From: Gryganskiella cystojenkinii
Taxonomy: Eukaryota; Mortierellomycota; Mortierellomycetes; Mortierellales; Mortierellaceae
Reading direction: 5' to 3'
Assembly (NCBI GenBank): GCA_015852425.1
Contig: JAAAIG010000130.1
Span: forward strand, 1-55,358
Length of the DNA: 55,358 nucleotides
The notes beneath the pieces are model-generated. The model made no database searches. It saw only the letters and a list, made by a program, of their open reading frames with translations, and had not been told where the DNA came from. The position numbers and the translations under genes were made by a program. Shown here in pieces: positions 1 through 11,331 of the stretch (its first letter is position 1; every line of letters starts with the position of its first letter).

Positions 1-889
1 TTTTTTTTTTTTTTTGACCTCTAGCATCATCCAGCGATGGCACTGTCGAGCTATGGGACGTCGGTTTTTTTATTTTTTTTATTTTTTGAAAAGCATCGGC
101 TAGAAACCAACTCAACAAGGTAACCCACCCAGGATACAATCCTCTTCGTCAGCATCTCAAACCAAGCCATCCTCAATCACATTGTTTTATTACCAGCGAC
201 GTACTCGCTCAGTCTTCAACTGTCAGCTCAAGCGGGCGATGTTCAGACGTTCTGAGTGAACAAGAAACAAGTGGACCTCAATTTTTTAGCAAAGGAAGAG
301 ATCATGTAAATAGTCAGGTCATGGATTCAAGGCGTGAAGTGTCGTCCGCGTTTTCTTTTTCCTGATTTGTACATTTTCCGGAAACCTATTCGCCCCAAAC
401 GTGCGAACAAACCAAAAGAAAAAAGAGACATCGCCTCCTTTTGACGCAGGTCATATGGAGGCATGTCCACAGTTAAATAAGCTGCCACAGTTGAAAAATA
501 AAAGTTGACAAGAGAAAGTGAGGATGAGAAGGTGCAAACAAGGGGTGTACTTGCAGAACGGTAAAATGTTCGACTTTGCGTATGGAATGGCGCCGTGCAC
601 GCTGACTGTTCAAGAATTTACTTGGTCTAAAACCTGCAAATTCTGCACGTTGTTGATATTATTTTTGGTCTTGCTTGTAATAAGCAAGTAAAAAAGGGAC
701 GCGGCTATTTTCTCTCAGAGAGAAAACCTCGTACAATACCACTTGGAGTGTTGATTCGCATATATAGCATTCATCCACATACTTCCTCTCTCTCTCTTTT
801 TACCAAAAATCCTCATGTTCTTGACAGTCTCCTAAGTTAACATCTTTCCTTGACATCCATCTTTTCCCCTACTCACTGCCAATACATAT
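1..889. other. Left-edge intergenic region and velvet gene promoter
   Basis: I see no coding feature here. The window opens with a run of 15 T, followed by further T-rich and A-rich runs near 65-90. The right part is presumably the promoter and 5' UTR of the velvet gene that starts at 890. A TATATA element lies at 761-766 and CT-rich DNA at 785-800. Confidence 0.6.
761..766 (+). promoter_or_regulatory. TATA-like element upstream of velvet gene
   Basis: TATATA at 761-766, within a CATATATAGC context, lies about 124 bp before the proposed velvet start codon at 890. Spacing and sequence suit a TATA box, but no transcription start can be seen, so this is inference. Confidence 0.35.
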
Positions 890-2324
890 ATGGCGCTTCA
901 ACGCATCAACCACGACAGAAAATATGAACTTCTAGTCATTCAAAGCCCGATACATGCAAGGATGTGCGGTTTCGGCGAAAAGGTACAGTAGAAGAGAACC
1001 TCCATCTGGCATTTTTTCAAGATAAAGCCCAAGCGCGAGTTATTCACCCATTATACTATGCACTGACGGGATTAGGATCGAAGGCCAATGGATCCTCCGC
1101 CAATATTAAAGTTGATCGTGCGGAACCAGGACGGGACCCTCGCCGATATAAGGTAAAAAGAAGAAACCAAAAGAATGGAAGCTGGAAAAAGAAGAAAAAA
1201 TCCGAGAAGCCCATTCAGTTTCAGGACGATGAGATCTTGAAATCCACGTCCTCAGGATCACCTTTGTCTTTTTCTGCGTATCTATTTCATTCTCAAAACT
1301 GCAAGTCAACTCCTTTCGTCAAATCTACGAGCCTATTCTATGACACTGTCCTACTTTGAGCGACGCAACGGGACTTTAGGAACTGAGGAAACGAGTCTGG
1401 GAAACGCTTTTTCGTGGACGACTGCCGCTCGAACTTTTCACCCGACTGAGTTTGACCCTCCTTACGTAACTGGGGAGGTTTTTTTTGGTTTTCTTCTTGT
1501 CATTTACTCGAATTAGCCAGATGGACCTTAATTTCTGCATGGTCATGGCCGATATCTACTCTGCAAACCGCTCGACGCCCTGCACACTTGTGACGAGTTC
1601 AGCGCGAACGCCGACGTTCTCTGGCTCTACGCCAATATGGGCTGAAGGCACTAGTATGTCGGTCACTAGTATGTCGGTCCTGTCCCTTAGCCCACCAAAT
1701 AATATGGTCAGTCGGAACTTGTTAGGATCCACGGTAGCTGCCGGAAACATGTTGTTTAATCTCGAGAACGAGCAAGGTGTTTACTTTGTCTTCCAAGACA
1801 TCAGTGTGAGGAGTGAAGGCACCTTTACACTCAAATTTTCGCTTTTTCTTCGGCCAGAGTAAGGACCGGGATGAGGGTCTTGTGGCACTTTGTTCTCACT
1901 CTGTCAATGGAGAACGATAACTAAAAAGTTCAAATTGCTTTTGACTCTACAGGCTAGATGAGCTTCCGTCAATGATCACCGCAACTGCATTTTCGGAACC
2001 GTTTACTATTTACTCTGGAAAAAGATTCCCAGGAATGACAGGTAAAGAGGACGATTTTTTGGTCGCCAGCAAAGCAAAAAGTCCTCGTTCCCATCTGATG
2101 GTGTGACAAGTTTTTTGGTGGCGTTTCTTTTTGTTTTTTGGGACACGATAGGGTCTACACCACTTTCTAGATGCTTTGCAAAACAAGGGATCAAAATACC
2201 AATCCGAAAAGAGCCTCGCACGAGTGGAAAAGACGAGTATGAAAGTAATTCTGTCGTGATCAAGGGTAAAGGAGCGACGATGGCGACGACGACGGACTGC
2301 GATCTTAATTTGCAAAGTGCGTAA
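890..2324 (+). CDS. Velvet-domain regulator (VosA/VelB-like), five exons
   Basis: Velvet proteins are fungal DNA-binding regulators of development, sporulation and secondary metabolism. Proposed exons are 890-982, 1076-1152, 1517-1858, 1953-2041 and 2152-2324. They total 774 nt and encode 257 residues with all junctions in frame. Velvet landmarks appear in order: ARMCGFGEK at the end of exon 1, DRRPMDPPPILKLIV in exon 2, GVYFVFQDISVRSEGTF in exon 3, FSEPFTIYSGKRFPGM in exon 4, and PLSRCFAKQGIKIPIRKEPR in exon 5. The domain fills almost the whole protein. A Ser/Thr-rich insertion of about 50 residues sits mid-domain (roughly residues 75-125) and carries a perfect in-frame 15-bp duplication. 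The start ATG is the first in frame. I cannot tell whether it is orthologous to VosA, VelB or VelC. Confidence 0.85.
1650..1679 (+). repeat. Perfect 15-bp tandem duplication inside velvet exon 3
   Basis: Two identical 15-bp units (ACTAGTATGTCGGTC) lie at 1650-1664 and 1665-1679. They encode TSMSV twice (residues 102-111) in the velvet insertion loop. The identity suggests a recent in-frame slippage event. Confidence 0.9.
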
Positions 2325-2830
2325 ATTAAAGAAGATGCTGACTTTATTAAGCGGATGTGGCATGTTTTTGCGTGCCTGTGGACTTGCTGATATGGTGGGG
2401 CTGACAATGCAACAACGAGGTCTTGTGCACACAATTCCAAGAGTTCCGATTGACATGAAGGAGAAAACAGGGTCAGATTAAGGTTCATTTTCATTTTGTT
2501 CTGTTTGGTTGAGCAGCAAAAAAAGATCAAAAGAAAAACTCTGTTTCCACAGCCTCACCTTAGCAGTGTGTTTTTTGGCACCCACTCGACCTCCTCCTTC
2601 GTTGGGCATTTTTATTCTCGCTCTCTCTCTCTCTCTGTCTCCCTCTCTCTCTCTTTTTAATCCATCCGTCACCTCCTTCTCATCCCCTTCTTCCTTTTCT
2701 CGTCTCATTGGATCAATCACCCCAGTGTTGATAGTCTCGTCACCGTCCCGTTCCCGTCGCTCATCATCATCAATCAACCCAGGAGAGACATTCCTTCGTT
2801 CTCGCATCGCGACTCGATTCACCGACCATC
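2325..2830. other. Intergenic: velvet 3' flank and SPA2 promoter
   Basis: No gene seen. It holds a CT microsatellite (about 2629-2656) and pyrimidine-rich DNA close to the SPA2 start, as is common in fungal promoters and 5' UTRs. Confidence 0.6.
2629..2656 (+). repeat. CT dinucleotide microsatellite in SPA2 promoter/5' UTR
   Basis: A (CT)n run with one interruption lies about 175-200 bp before the SPA2 start codon. Pyrimidine tracts of this kind are frequent in fungal promoters; no function is shown. Confidence 0.8.
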
Positions 2831-5800
2831 ATGAACAGAGGTGACCACCAGGAGATTCGAAAACAGCCAAGCGCACAGTGGCAACCGCAACAACAGTCAC
2901 CCTATCTCCAACAAGGAAACCTTCAACAACAGCAGCAACAACAGCAGCAGCAACAAGGATACGCTCCTCAGAGACCTCTTCATCCCTCGGCTACTTCCCC
3001 TTCCCCTGGCAATCGTTCCATCTCTCCTCAACCCTCGTCGCCCGTTAGCTCAGGCATGCATATCAACACCAAACCCGGACAAGGTCCTCCTCCGCAACAG
3101 CAGCGATCCAATCCAAATTCTCCTGCGACTGCCGCTGGAAACGTCATGGAAATTGCAGCGAGACATTATGAAGCCCTTCAGGCGTACCTTCTGGCCCATA
3201 TCTTGAAAGGTAAGGATCCAAACGGCGTTTTCTACCTTTTTCAATGGAGGAACAAGAACAAAAATAGAGGCCTCGACCAGGGCGATACTCTCGGATCAAA
3301 CCACAGGAGGTCAGAAGAGAAAGAAAGAGCACACGCCGGAAACAAAGAAGGCTGTTTGGGAGGAACGTTTCATCAACACAAAAAAATGCCTCCGCACTTT
3401 TTGTTGTGCTGTCTCGTTCAACCAAACCACTTGATCTTTCTGATTTTTGGCCTGTGCGGTTCATTGGACTGTGGGCTTTTCTATCCAATCCCCCGGTTGG
3501 TTGTCCAAAAACAATGCTAACGGTTATTTTTCCATTTTCTTTTTGGCCTAACTACCCATAAACAAAAAATAGAAAAGCAAGGTGTGAGTGAGCAGCGTAT
3601 CGCCGCTCGAGAAAAACTTTCCAGACTCTTGCAAAATCAACTTCAGGATCTTTCGACCGATGTCTACGATGAGCTCAAACGCAGGACTGATGGCAATCAA
3701 GGTAAGCAGCAAGAAGGATATAAAATGAAATGGGAACTGACCGGCACGGGAAAAATCTGCACAGCGACCAGACCACTCTACTCTCAACAAACGGCATGAT
3801 CAAAGTTTGAGCAGTTGAGGAATCTGTGTTTTTTCTCTGTCTTCGCCCTCTACCCTTTTCTTCTTCTGAGCAGTTTGCTCTGATCTCACAAGAAGCGCGG
3901 TGCATGCATGCCACCCCCTGGGAGTCTGGGTTCAAGGAAAATGAGAGAGAGAGAGAGCAAGAGGGAGAAAAAATTGTGAGGGCTCTTGACTGACCTTCAT
4001 TTTTTTAATTTGTTGCTGTTGCTGTTATTTGACCTCCAAAATAATAGTGCCCTTCTTGGCCGTCAGAGATGATTACCATCCTAAGCGTAACCAGGCTCGT
4101 CAAAAACTCGCCACCCTACCTCAGAACCGATTCAAGGATCTTGCCAGTGATGTCTATGTTCAGTTGGAACGCCAGTTCCCCAGTCTTATGGAGATGTTCC
4201 CTGTGAGTTATTAATGAGTTACTACAGAAACATTACTCAGCCTACGGTCCATACCGTATTGCGGGATAGTAAACTAACCTTCATATCGCGGCGTCTCTGT
4301 ATTTTTTTGTGTTAGCTCAAAGCTTTGGAGGAAAAAGAGTTCCTTAACCAGCCACCAGCATCACCAGTCTACAACAACCAGAACAACAACAACAACAACC
4401 ATCAACAGGATCATAAGGACCGTCATGACCGTGAACCAACCACCCCTGTGGTTCAGCAATCAAGCGTCGTTCCCAACATGGCCACCTTCACGATCCAGGA
4501 TAGCTCCAACGTCGAAGAGGAGACATATTACCGGGCACCCGGCAATCAGCAACAACAGTCCCAGCAACAGCAGCAGGGACCAGTATCACCGTCGGCCCTT
4601 GATGGAAATGTGAACTTTGCGAGCTTGGACAGTTTGATGGCTGATCTCGGAGGAATGGTCAGCAAAGACGGTGGCGAGGCTTCGAAGGGCCATGTTTCGG
4701 CTATGCACGACAAAGGCATGGACAAGAAGGATGCGAACGAGCTTATTCGTTTACCCAGTAAAGGCTCTGAGAAGGAGTCCAAAGGAGCCTTGAACGGTCT
4801 TGGAATTGATACCAATTCTGTAAGAACACCTCTACTTTTTGCCATACGCAACCATTCTGTATTTTGTGCATGAACGAGTCTTATTCATATCGTTTTTATT
4901 CTGAATTTACGCTAGGCTTTGGATTCGTCAGCACAAGAGTATGAGACCCGCATCGCTGCACTCTGCAAACGTCTTCAGCATTTGGAGAGCGAGGTCGGCG
5001 ATGGCATTAACCGACCCGAGGGATCGAGACTTTTGCAAGTTGAACGTCAATTGGCCAAGCAGACTGAGCTGTACAACGATCAAGGTGCCCGCTTGTCGAA
5101 GCTTCAGGTGGAATACAACAAGATCTTGAATGATTATCATGCCCAGCTCGAGGTAGGCTATATTTTGGCCTTCTTTTGTTTTATTTGGGCGTTTTATTTG
5201 GACTGATTATTGCCACCGACGCGAACTGATTCTTCATGACTGATTCTTCATGACTGATTTTCATACCCAAAATCACTTTTTAATTTTTGTCCTCCTTTTC
5301 CAACGCTTTTAGACCGTTGATATGGTGAACCAGGAGGTCAAGTCTCTAGTGATGGAGATGAAGAATATTAAGCAACGTCATTTGGATGCCGAGGAGGAAC
5401 TTCAGCTTGCTTACAACCGCATTAAGCAGTTGGAGGATGAAAACGGTGACATCAAGGCCGACCTCGAAGATGCTCTCCACAACAACAAGAAGATCCAAGA
5501 AGAGAACTCTGCTCTTGCAGTGCGCTCTGCGCCTTCTCAGGAGCAGCACGTTGCCGCCCCCATCGCAACCCCTATCCCTGCCAATGCTGCACCTAACGGT
5601 CTCCATAACATGAACAGCCAACAGCAGCAGCAGACTGTGAATGACCTTCACCATGACCAGCATTCTGATCATGAGCATGATCATGACCATCGTGCCAAAG
5701 ACCCCGAGGATGACTGGAACCAGGGTCGTCAACAGGCTCGTGACAGTACCCTTGTCAACCCCAACTCGGTCATCCATCAGCTGAGCTTGAACTCCTTCCG

Positions 5801-6946
5801 CAATGCTGTCGATGATCTTTTGTCTGCCGGAAGGTAACGAAACACGAGAAAAGTCTTTTGCACTCGAGTATAATACGACATACGAATTGGAAGAACTAAC
5901 ATGAAAAGGTAATTTTCTATGTTTTTGATACAGATCGGATTCATCCTCGGCTGTCTTGTTGGGCATGAAATCTGTTGTGATTGCCTGCAAGGCCGTGACG
6001 GAGGATGTCGAGGATTATGAACACGATGTGACGGACGACGATGGCTTTACAGATTTGAAGCAGGAGCTCTCTGCAGGATTGACTCAGTTGATGACCGCGG
6101 CCAAGGTCCATTCAAACGCTTTCAACGAGGACGAGGACGAATTCGAGAGGACCTTGACGGACATGGAGTCTGCTGCGGATCAATTAGAAGCGATCGTAAT
6201 GGACATAGTGAACGTCCCCAAGCACAGCAAGATTGGCAACAATAATGGCAGCAGCAGTAATGGTCATAGCAACAATAACAACAACATGAACGGCCACCCT
6301 TATCATGATGATGATGCTCGTGGTCAAAAGAGCGAACACCACGGAGACGAGATCCAGAACTCTCATCAGCATGGCCACCAGGATTCCATGGACTATGGCA
6401 GCAACGACGAACCCATGGAGGCACCCCAGCTGAAGGTAATAATTTATCCATCAAGTAGGGCTCTAATTGCTTGATCGATCACACGTGGTTTTAGATGTAT
6501 TTTCTAAACGTTATTTTTCATCCTTTTGAACTGTATTGAAAATATAGGTCTACCTCGAAACCCAAACTGGCTTGATCGTCTCCTCGATCCAGAAACTCAT
6601 CGGTTCCTTGAGAACCTCATCTGACGCAGACGAGATCTTGGATGCTTCGGATAAGATCACTAAGGTCGTAGACCAGGTGATCCGTACGACACGAATGACG
6701 CTGTCCACACCAGAATTGGTCTCTGCTCCTCAGGCGGTCGAGTTGAGATCCCAGGGTGAGATGGTCCTGGAGGATCTCGAGAACTCGTTGGATCTGTTGA
6801 ACGAGATGAAGGAACAGATCGATGCTGAACCGGAGATGGCCCAGGGTTCCTCCGCCGAGGCCAAGGCTGTCAAGCAAAAGATGGCCAGCGCCAGTTTTGA
6901 TATTGCCAAGTACACGAAGGAGCTTGTCAGCTTGATCGAGGATTAA
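2831..6946 (+). CDS. SPA2: SPA2-like polarisome scaffold protein
   Basis: Spa2 organises the polarisome at hyphal tips, bringing formin and MAPK components to sites of growth. Proposed exons: 2831-3209, 3573-3701, 4069-4202, 4316-4819, 4916-5152, 5313-5833, 5934-6435 and 6548-6946. They total 2805 nt and encode 934 residues with every junction in frame. The N-terminus is Gln-rich (about residues 18-47). Two Spa2-homology (SHD/GIT) repeats follow: AAREKLSRLLQNQLQDLSTD near residues 136-155 and NQARQKLATLPQNRFKDLAS near 175-195. Coiled-coil-like heptads run through exons 5 and 6, with His/Asp-rich and Asn-rich linkers. The C-terminus begins VYLETQTGLIVSSIQKLI and resembles the conserved GIT/Spa2 tail. 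The start ATG immediately precedes the Gln-rich region. An AATAAA at 7190-7195 may serve polyadenylation. Confidence 0.9.
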
Positions 6947-8548
6947 GATATTAACGATGGGAGATGGACGCCGCTTTTTATCATATGGAATTTATTTTGC
7001 TGCTTGCTTTTTTCCCGCACTTTTTGAACGAACCCCCCACCCCTTTACAACATCACCCATGACAACCTCTACTGTATCTCATTTTTTCCTTCCTTCACAT
7101 CAATGGTTTTTTATTGCACACAAACACAGCTTTCTTTTGTTTGCCTCCCTCCCCCTCTTTGCATTCCCAAGTGTTTATCCACGTACTAAAATAAAATAAT
7201 AATAACGACTTTTTAACCTTGCCAAGCGAACTTGCACAGTCGTGTCTGCGCAATTTTCTTTTTTTTGATTCCTTCCGATCGGCTGCTGGCAGGAGTCGAT
7301 CGTCTTGGCAGTTCATTCAAGCGACACGACGACACTCCCCCTTTTTTTTTCGTTCGAAAGAGCGATGATCGTTGTCATCTTTCAGTTTTCTGGATAGCAT
7401 TTCCTAGCCAATCAACGTCTTCGAATTTTGCCACCATGCACGTCCGCAACTCCAAACAACAACAAAAAAAAACAAGAAATGCTGTTGAGCCCTATCTCTT
7501 TTCTCTGCCGAGGGGTGGGGATGGGGTCCCGTTCCCGCTCATATCTTCAGAGAAGAACAAGATAAATTGGGCAAATGTGAAGAGAAAAAAAAATGAGAGC
7601 ATGCGTTGAAACCCATTGCATGGCTCGTTCATTTCAATAGTGGACGTTTGTCAGCGAGCTTCATCTCTTTTTTTCTTCTTCTTCTCATCTTTGACACACG
7701 GCGCTTCGATGGACGTCCATCTTTTTTTTATTTTGCTGGTTGGCCCTTTAGCCCTCGTCAAACAAGACCACATGCTCTTTCGCATCTCCTTCTTTGTCGA
7801 AATTGACCGCTTCAGTCTCCCTTGTTTTTTTCGGTTTTGCTTTTGAATCTTCGTGTCACGGTCCAGTGTCGAAAAAAAATTGAGTTTGGCTGAATGTTTT
7901 GCGTTCTTCTTTGCCGCAACTTGAAAAAAAAAAAGAGCACAGGGGGTTCCCCTGTCCGTCCAGCGGGGGGACCTGTACTGCGGCTCACAAAAGGTGTGGT
8001 TGAGAAAAAAAAAAAAAATCAAAAAAATCAAAAAAAAACGCTTTGGACTGAAGTCAATTTCTTTTTAGTTTCGAACCACGTTCCATTCGCCTGTCCTTCA
8101 CCTCTCCGAGGAGAAAAAAAATGGAGAGGGGAAAGAAGAAACAAAGATGTGAGTATTCTTGGTCGGCTCATTCTTCCCCTCTAATTCCAATTGAGCGAAT
8201 AAAGTAGATCTTCGAAAAGTAAATATGATTTGTTCAACAAAAAGAAAAAAAAAGGTTAAAGGAGAACGAAGAGCGGCGCGTTTTGTGGGCCAGTTCCTTT
8301 TTTCATTAAAAAATAGAAAATGCCCTGTGGAGGGGGGATGCTGCTGCATGGCATTTTTTGATTGAAAAAAAATGATCGGTCTTTTTAATTTATATATGTA
8401 CAAGTATACTTATGGCAGGGTCTACTATGAAAAACAAATGAAGCCATGATGCGTGAGAGGGATTTCTTGAGGAGTGAAAAATATCTACAGGTGAAAAGAT
8501 TGGGGTATGGTGAATGATGGGCGAGGAGGGGGAAGAGAGTTTCACGCT
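6947..8548. other. Convergent intergenic region (SPA2 and zinc-finger 3' flanks)
   Basis: About 1.6 kb without a supportable gene. It holds the 3' flanks of two convergent genes, many A and T homopolymers (for example near 7921-8040) and short open frames of low complexity only. Confidence 0.6.
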
Positions 8549-10651
8549 CTAGATATGGTTCTCAAGTCGACGATGTCTTTGGAGGGCATCACTCCTTCCG
8601 AAACGAGACGTGCATTGTTTGCATGCATAGGGTTTGTTCGCCATATGTTTGGATTTGATGTGTCGATCCAGATCATGGCGTCGAACAAAGTCCCAGTCGC
8701 ATCCTTCTTCGGGGCACTTGTGTGGTCGTTCACCGTTATGGGTATTCAAGTGTGAACGCAGATTAAAGGCTCGGGTAAAGGACTTGTCACAGCCCTCGAA
8801 TGTGCAAGGGTGCATCCGTTTCTCGATCGTCTCCATCTGGGATCGATGGTTGCCATTCGAAGTCTTGCTCTTGCCTTTGGAGACTGAGATGGGTGGGGAG
8901 GGTGGGGAGGACAAAGATGAGTCAGGAGAGGAGGTCGCGGCCTGCCAAGGTTGGAGGAGTTCAATCATCATCGAGGTATTGCTGTGGACCGACGACATTG
9001 AGCTATGGCGAGAGTGACCGCCTCCAGAATTGGAGGGGCGTCTTTGGTGTCCTGCATCCGACTTGCGCTTCGAGCTCGTTGAGTGAGTCTGGTACTGATA
9101 AGGATGTGATTGTTGCTGTTGCTGCTGTTGTTGTTGATATGGATGGTAATGCTGTTGCTGTTGCTGATGCTGTTGTTGATGTTGTTGATAACCGCGATGC
9201 TGATTCTCCTCCTGACGTTCTTGCTTCTGACTCTGAGAGATACGGCGACTGGACCGAGTAGGCAAGGACAGAGGTGGGATATGGGCATCGTCGTTGCCGT
9301 TGTTCTGATAACCTCGATATTCAGGCGAAGTCATACCGGAGACTTCTTCGTCGTCCGTGTCATCGTCATCATCATCATCAGATTCCTCAGGCTGCTCGAA
9401 CGGCTGGACCCGTGGATGGGCTGCAAAGACCTGACCGGGCATGGCCGAAAGCGTATGACCGGCGATGGTACCTCCAGCAGCTGCGGCTGCCTGTTGCTTT
9501 CGTTCCAAGATTTGATCCCCTTGTGTGAAAAGCTGAGAAGCGGACCAACCGTTCATGTTCAGGCCACTGAAACCAAAAGAGGACGAGGACGAGGAAGAAC
9601 CGGCACCGGAGGAAGACGAACCTGCGTTGGGGGACGAACCGGAAGTGGACGAGGACATGGCGTGGTCATAGAACCCGTACTGTTGCTGCTGTTGCTGTTG
9701 AGGGATGTGCATCGGCTGCGAGTAATGGTCAGGAAGGTAAATGCCCTGGCTATCGAAGCCAAGACCCTGAGGGGAGTCACACCAACCTCCGGCAGAGTCG
9801 CCTCCACAACCAGTCTGGACCATGGAGTAGGGCAACGCGTCGAGGTACTGGTGATCGGACATCAGCATGTTGTATTGCAACAGCTCGAGTGGTTGCATGT
9901 CTCCAAGGAGTGAGTATGGGTTGTTGTTGGCATCTTGAAGAGCCGGGGTGTTACTGCTGCTGCTTGTGTTCTCCTGGTTGTTGCTGCTGCCGTTGTTGTT
10001 GTTATTGTATGACGTTGAGCCTGCGGCTGAAGCAGAAGAAGAGGAGGTACCCCCTGCTGAATAACCATGCTGAGCCATGAGCATATTATGCTCCTGAACC
10101 ACATAACCCAAAAGATAGTTTTCATCCTGCATGGAGCCCGGCTGTTGTTGTTGATGTTGCTGCTCTTGCTGTTGGTGCATAGAGTGGTGCATATCATGCT
10201 GGTCATGCTCATATCCATAATGATGATGGTCCATCGAGGCGACTTGTTCGAGTTGACGTTGGTCTTGTGTGAACGTGAGCATAGAGGCCAGACCAGGGAA
10301 GCCTTCCCGGACGAGGGCCTCAGCTAGTAGCGGATATACCAGGGGCATGTTTGTGGAGGCAGGGACCATATCGTGGTGGTAGTGACCAGATTCGTAATCG
10401 ACTGCGGTGTTGTTGTGGTTGGAGGCGGAGCTGCTATTATGATGGTGCTCGTGCTCCGAAGCAGAGGAAGAGGAAGAGGTGGTGGAAGAAGGAGGGGCGG
10501 CGTGGTTGTGTTCCTGGTGGGTGTTGTTCTTCTCGGGCTGAACAGGAGCAGAAGCGATGGTATCCGAGTTCTCAAACGTATCGAGACAGGACTCAAAGTA
10601 GGCTTTGGCCTGGTTGGGGTCTTGGTAGTGGTGTTGTTGGGGCATGTCCAT
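8549..10651 (-). CDS. C2H2 zinc-finger transcription factor, Crz1-like
   Basis: Single-exon gene of 700 residues. The first in-frame ATG on the minus strand is at 10651; the open frame continues upstream only through non-ATG codons. About 610 residues are a low-complexity activation-type region rich in Gln, Ser, His and Asn, with an Asp/Glu block near the middle. Three C2H2 fingers end the protein: C616/C621/H634/H638, C646/C651/H664/H669 and C677/C680/H693/H699. The third ends in GRSDALQRHRR. Finger order and the RAFNLRSHL, RRHDLDRH and RSDALQRH helices resemble Crz1/Prz1, the calcineurin-responsive factor. PPISVS at 586-591 loosely fits a PxIxIT calcineurin-docking motif. Membership of the Crz1 family is inference from the fingers alone; other three-finger fungal factors share this pattern. 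Confidence 0.8.
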   Translation of the reverse strand: MDMPQQHHYQDPNQAKAYFESCLDTFENSDTIASAPVQPEKNNTHQEHNHAAPPSSTTSSSSSASEHEHHHNSSSASNHNNTAVDYESGHYHHDMVPASTNMPLVYPLLAEALVREGFPGLASMLTFTQDQRQLEQVASMDHHHYGYEHDQHDMHHSMHQQQEQQHQQQQPGSMQDENYLLGYVVQEHNMLMAQHGYSAGGTSSSSASAAGSTSYNNNNNGSSNNQENTSSSSNTPALQDANNNPYSLLGDMQPLELLQYNMLMSDHQYLDALPYSMVQTGCGGDSAGGWCDSPQGLGFDSQGIYLPDHYSQPMHIPQQQQQQQYGFYDHAMSSSTSGSSPNAGSSSSGAGSSSSSSSFGFSGLNMNGWSASQLFTQGDQILERKQQAAAAAGGTIAGHTLSAMPGQVFAAHPRVQPFEQPEESDDDDDDDTDDEEVSGMTSPEYRGYQNNGNDDAHIPPLSLPTRSSRRISQSQKQERQEENQHRGYQQHQQQHQQQQQHYHPYQQQQQQQQQSHPYQYQTHSTSSKRKSDAGHQRRPSNSGGGHSRHSSMSSVHSNTSMMIELLQPWQAATSSPDSSLSSPPSPPISVSKGKSKTSNGNHRSQMETIEKRMHPCTFEGCDKSFTRAFNLRSHLNTHNGERPHKCPEEGCDWDFVRRHDLDRHIKSKHMANKPYACKQCTSRFGRSDALQRHRRLENHI

Positions 10652-10872
10652 AAAAGCCAAAAGGAAAGGTGAATAATCAAGTCAGGGTGGAATGGTGAGA
10701 ATGTATTAGGAGCAGAAGTGAGAGAATGATGAAAAAAAGGAGGAAAGAGACAATGAGCGAAAAAGAAGGGAGGAAAGAGTTAGAGCGAACGGACAGTAAA
10801 AGTATCTGTTATGCTGTTGCGTTTGATAGAGGGGATTGATGATTGTAAGAGTAGACAGGAGAAAAAACGGCA

Positions 10873-10890
10873 AGTGTGTGTGTGTGTGTG
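10873..10890 (+). repeat. GT dinucleotide microsatellite
   Basis: An uninterrupted GT run about 220 bp upstream of the zinc-finger start codon, probably in the promoter or 5' UTR. Confidence 0.85.
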
Positions 10891-11309
10891 GAAAGAAACA
10901 AAAAAAAAAGTGCAGCGGAGGTTTTAATGGCTTGCAAAAAAAAACAAGAAAAGAATAAGAAAAAGAGTTTCAAGGTTTCGTTGCGGCGTGGTAAAGAAAG
11001 ATCTTGTTTTTGATGTGAATGACGATGAAAGAAGGAGGAAGAAGAAAAGAAAGAGAAAAAAAGAGAGGGGGCATGAAAAACACTGTGTGCTTTTATGAGA
11101 GTTTGAAGGAGGATTACCTTTCCCTTTTTGTTTTGACCTTGTGTCTGTGTGTAAGTCTTCGGGATGATGCCGAGGAAAAAAAAAAAGGGAGAGTTCAAAA
11201 ACAACTGTGAGCAATTCAATAGAGAATCCTTTGCAAATTTCAACTCAATCACACGCAACTCTACTTTGCCATCCTTTCCTTTTTGCGCTAACACAGAGAC
11301 AAAGTGCAG

Positions 11310-11331
11310 TTTTTTTTTTTTTTTTTTTTTT
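11310..11331 (+). repeat. T22 homopolymer
   Basis: Twenty-two consecutive T, about 660 bp upstream of the zinc-finger gene. Long poly(dA:dT) tracts often mark nucleosome-poor promoter DNA; a role here is inference. Confidence 0.9.

Noticed and set aside
5346..5990. A 214-codon minus-strand open frame
   Set aside because: Antisense to SPA2 exons 6-7 and spans an intron; composition is the complement of Asp/Glu/His/Gln-rich coding.
9110..9913. A 267-codon Leu-rich open frame on the plus strand that mimics a membrane protein
   Set aside because: It is the complement of Gln/Asn/His repeats in the zinc-finger gene; CAG/CAA complements read as Leu runs.
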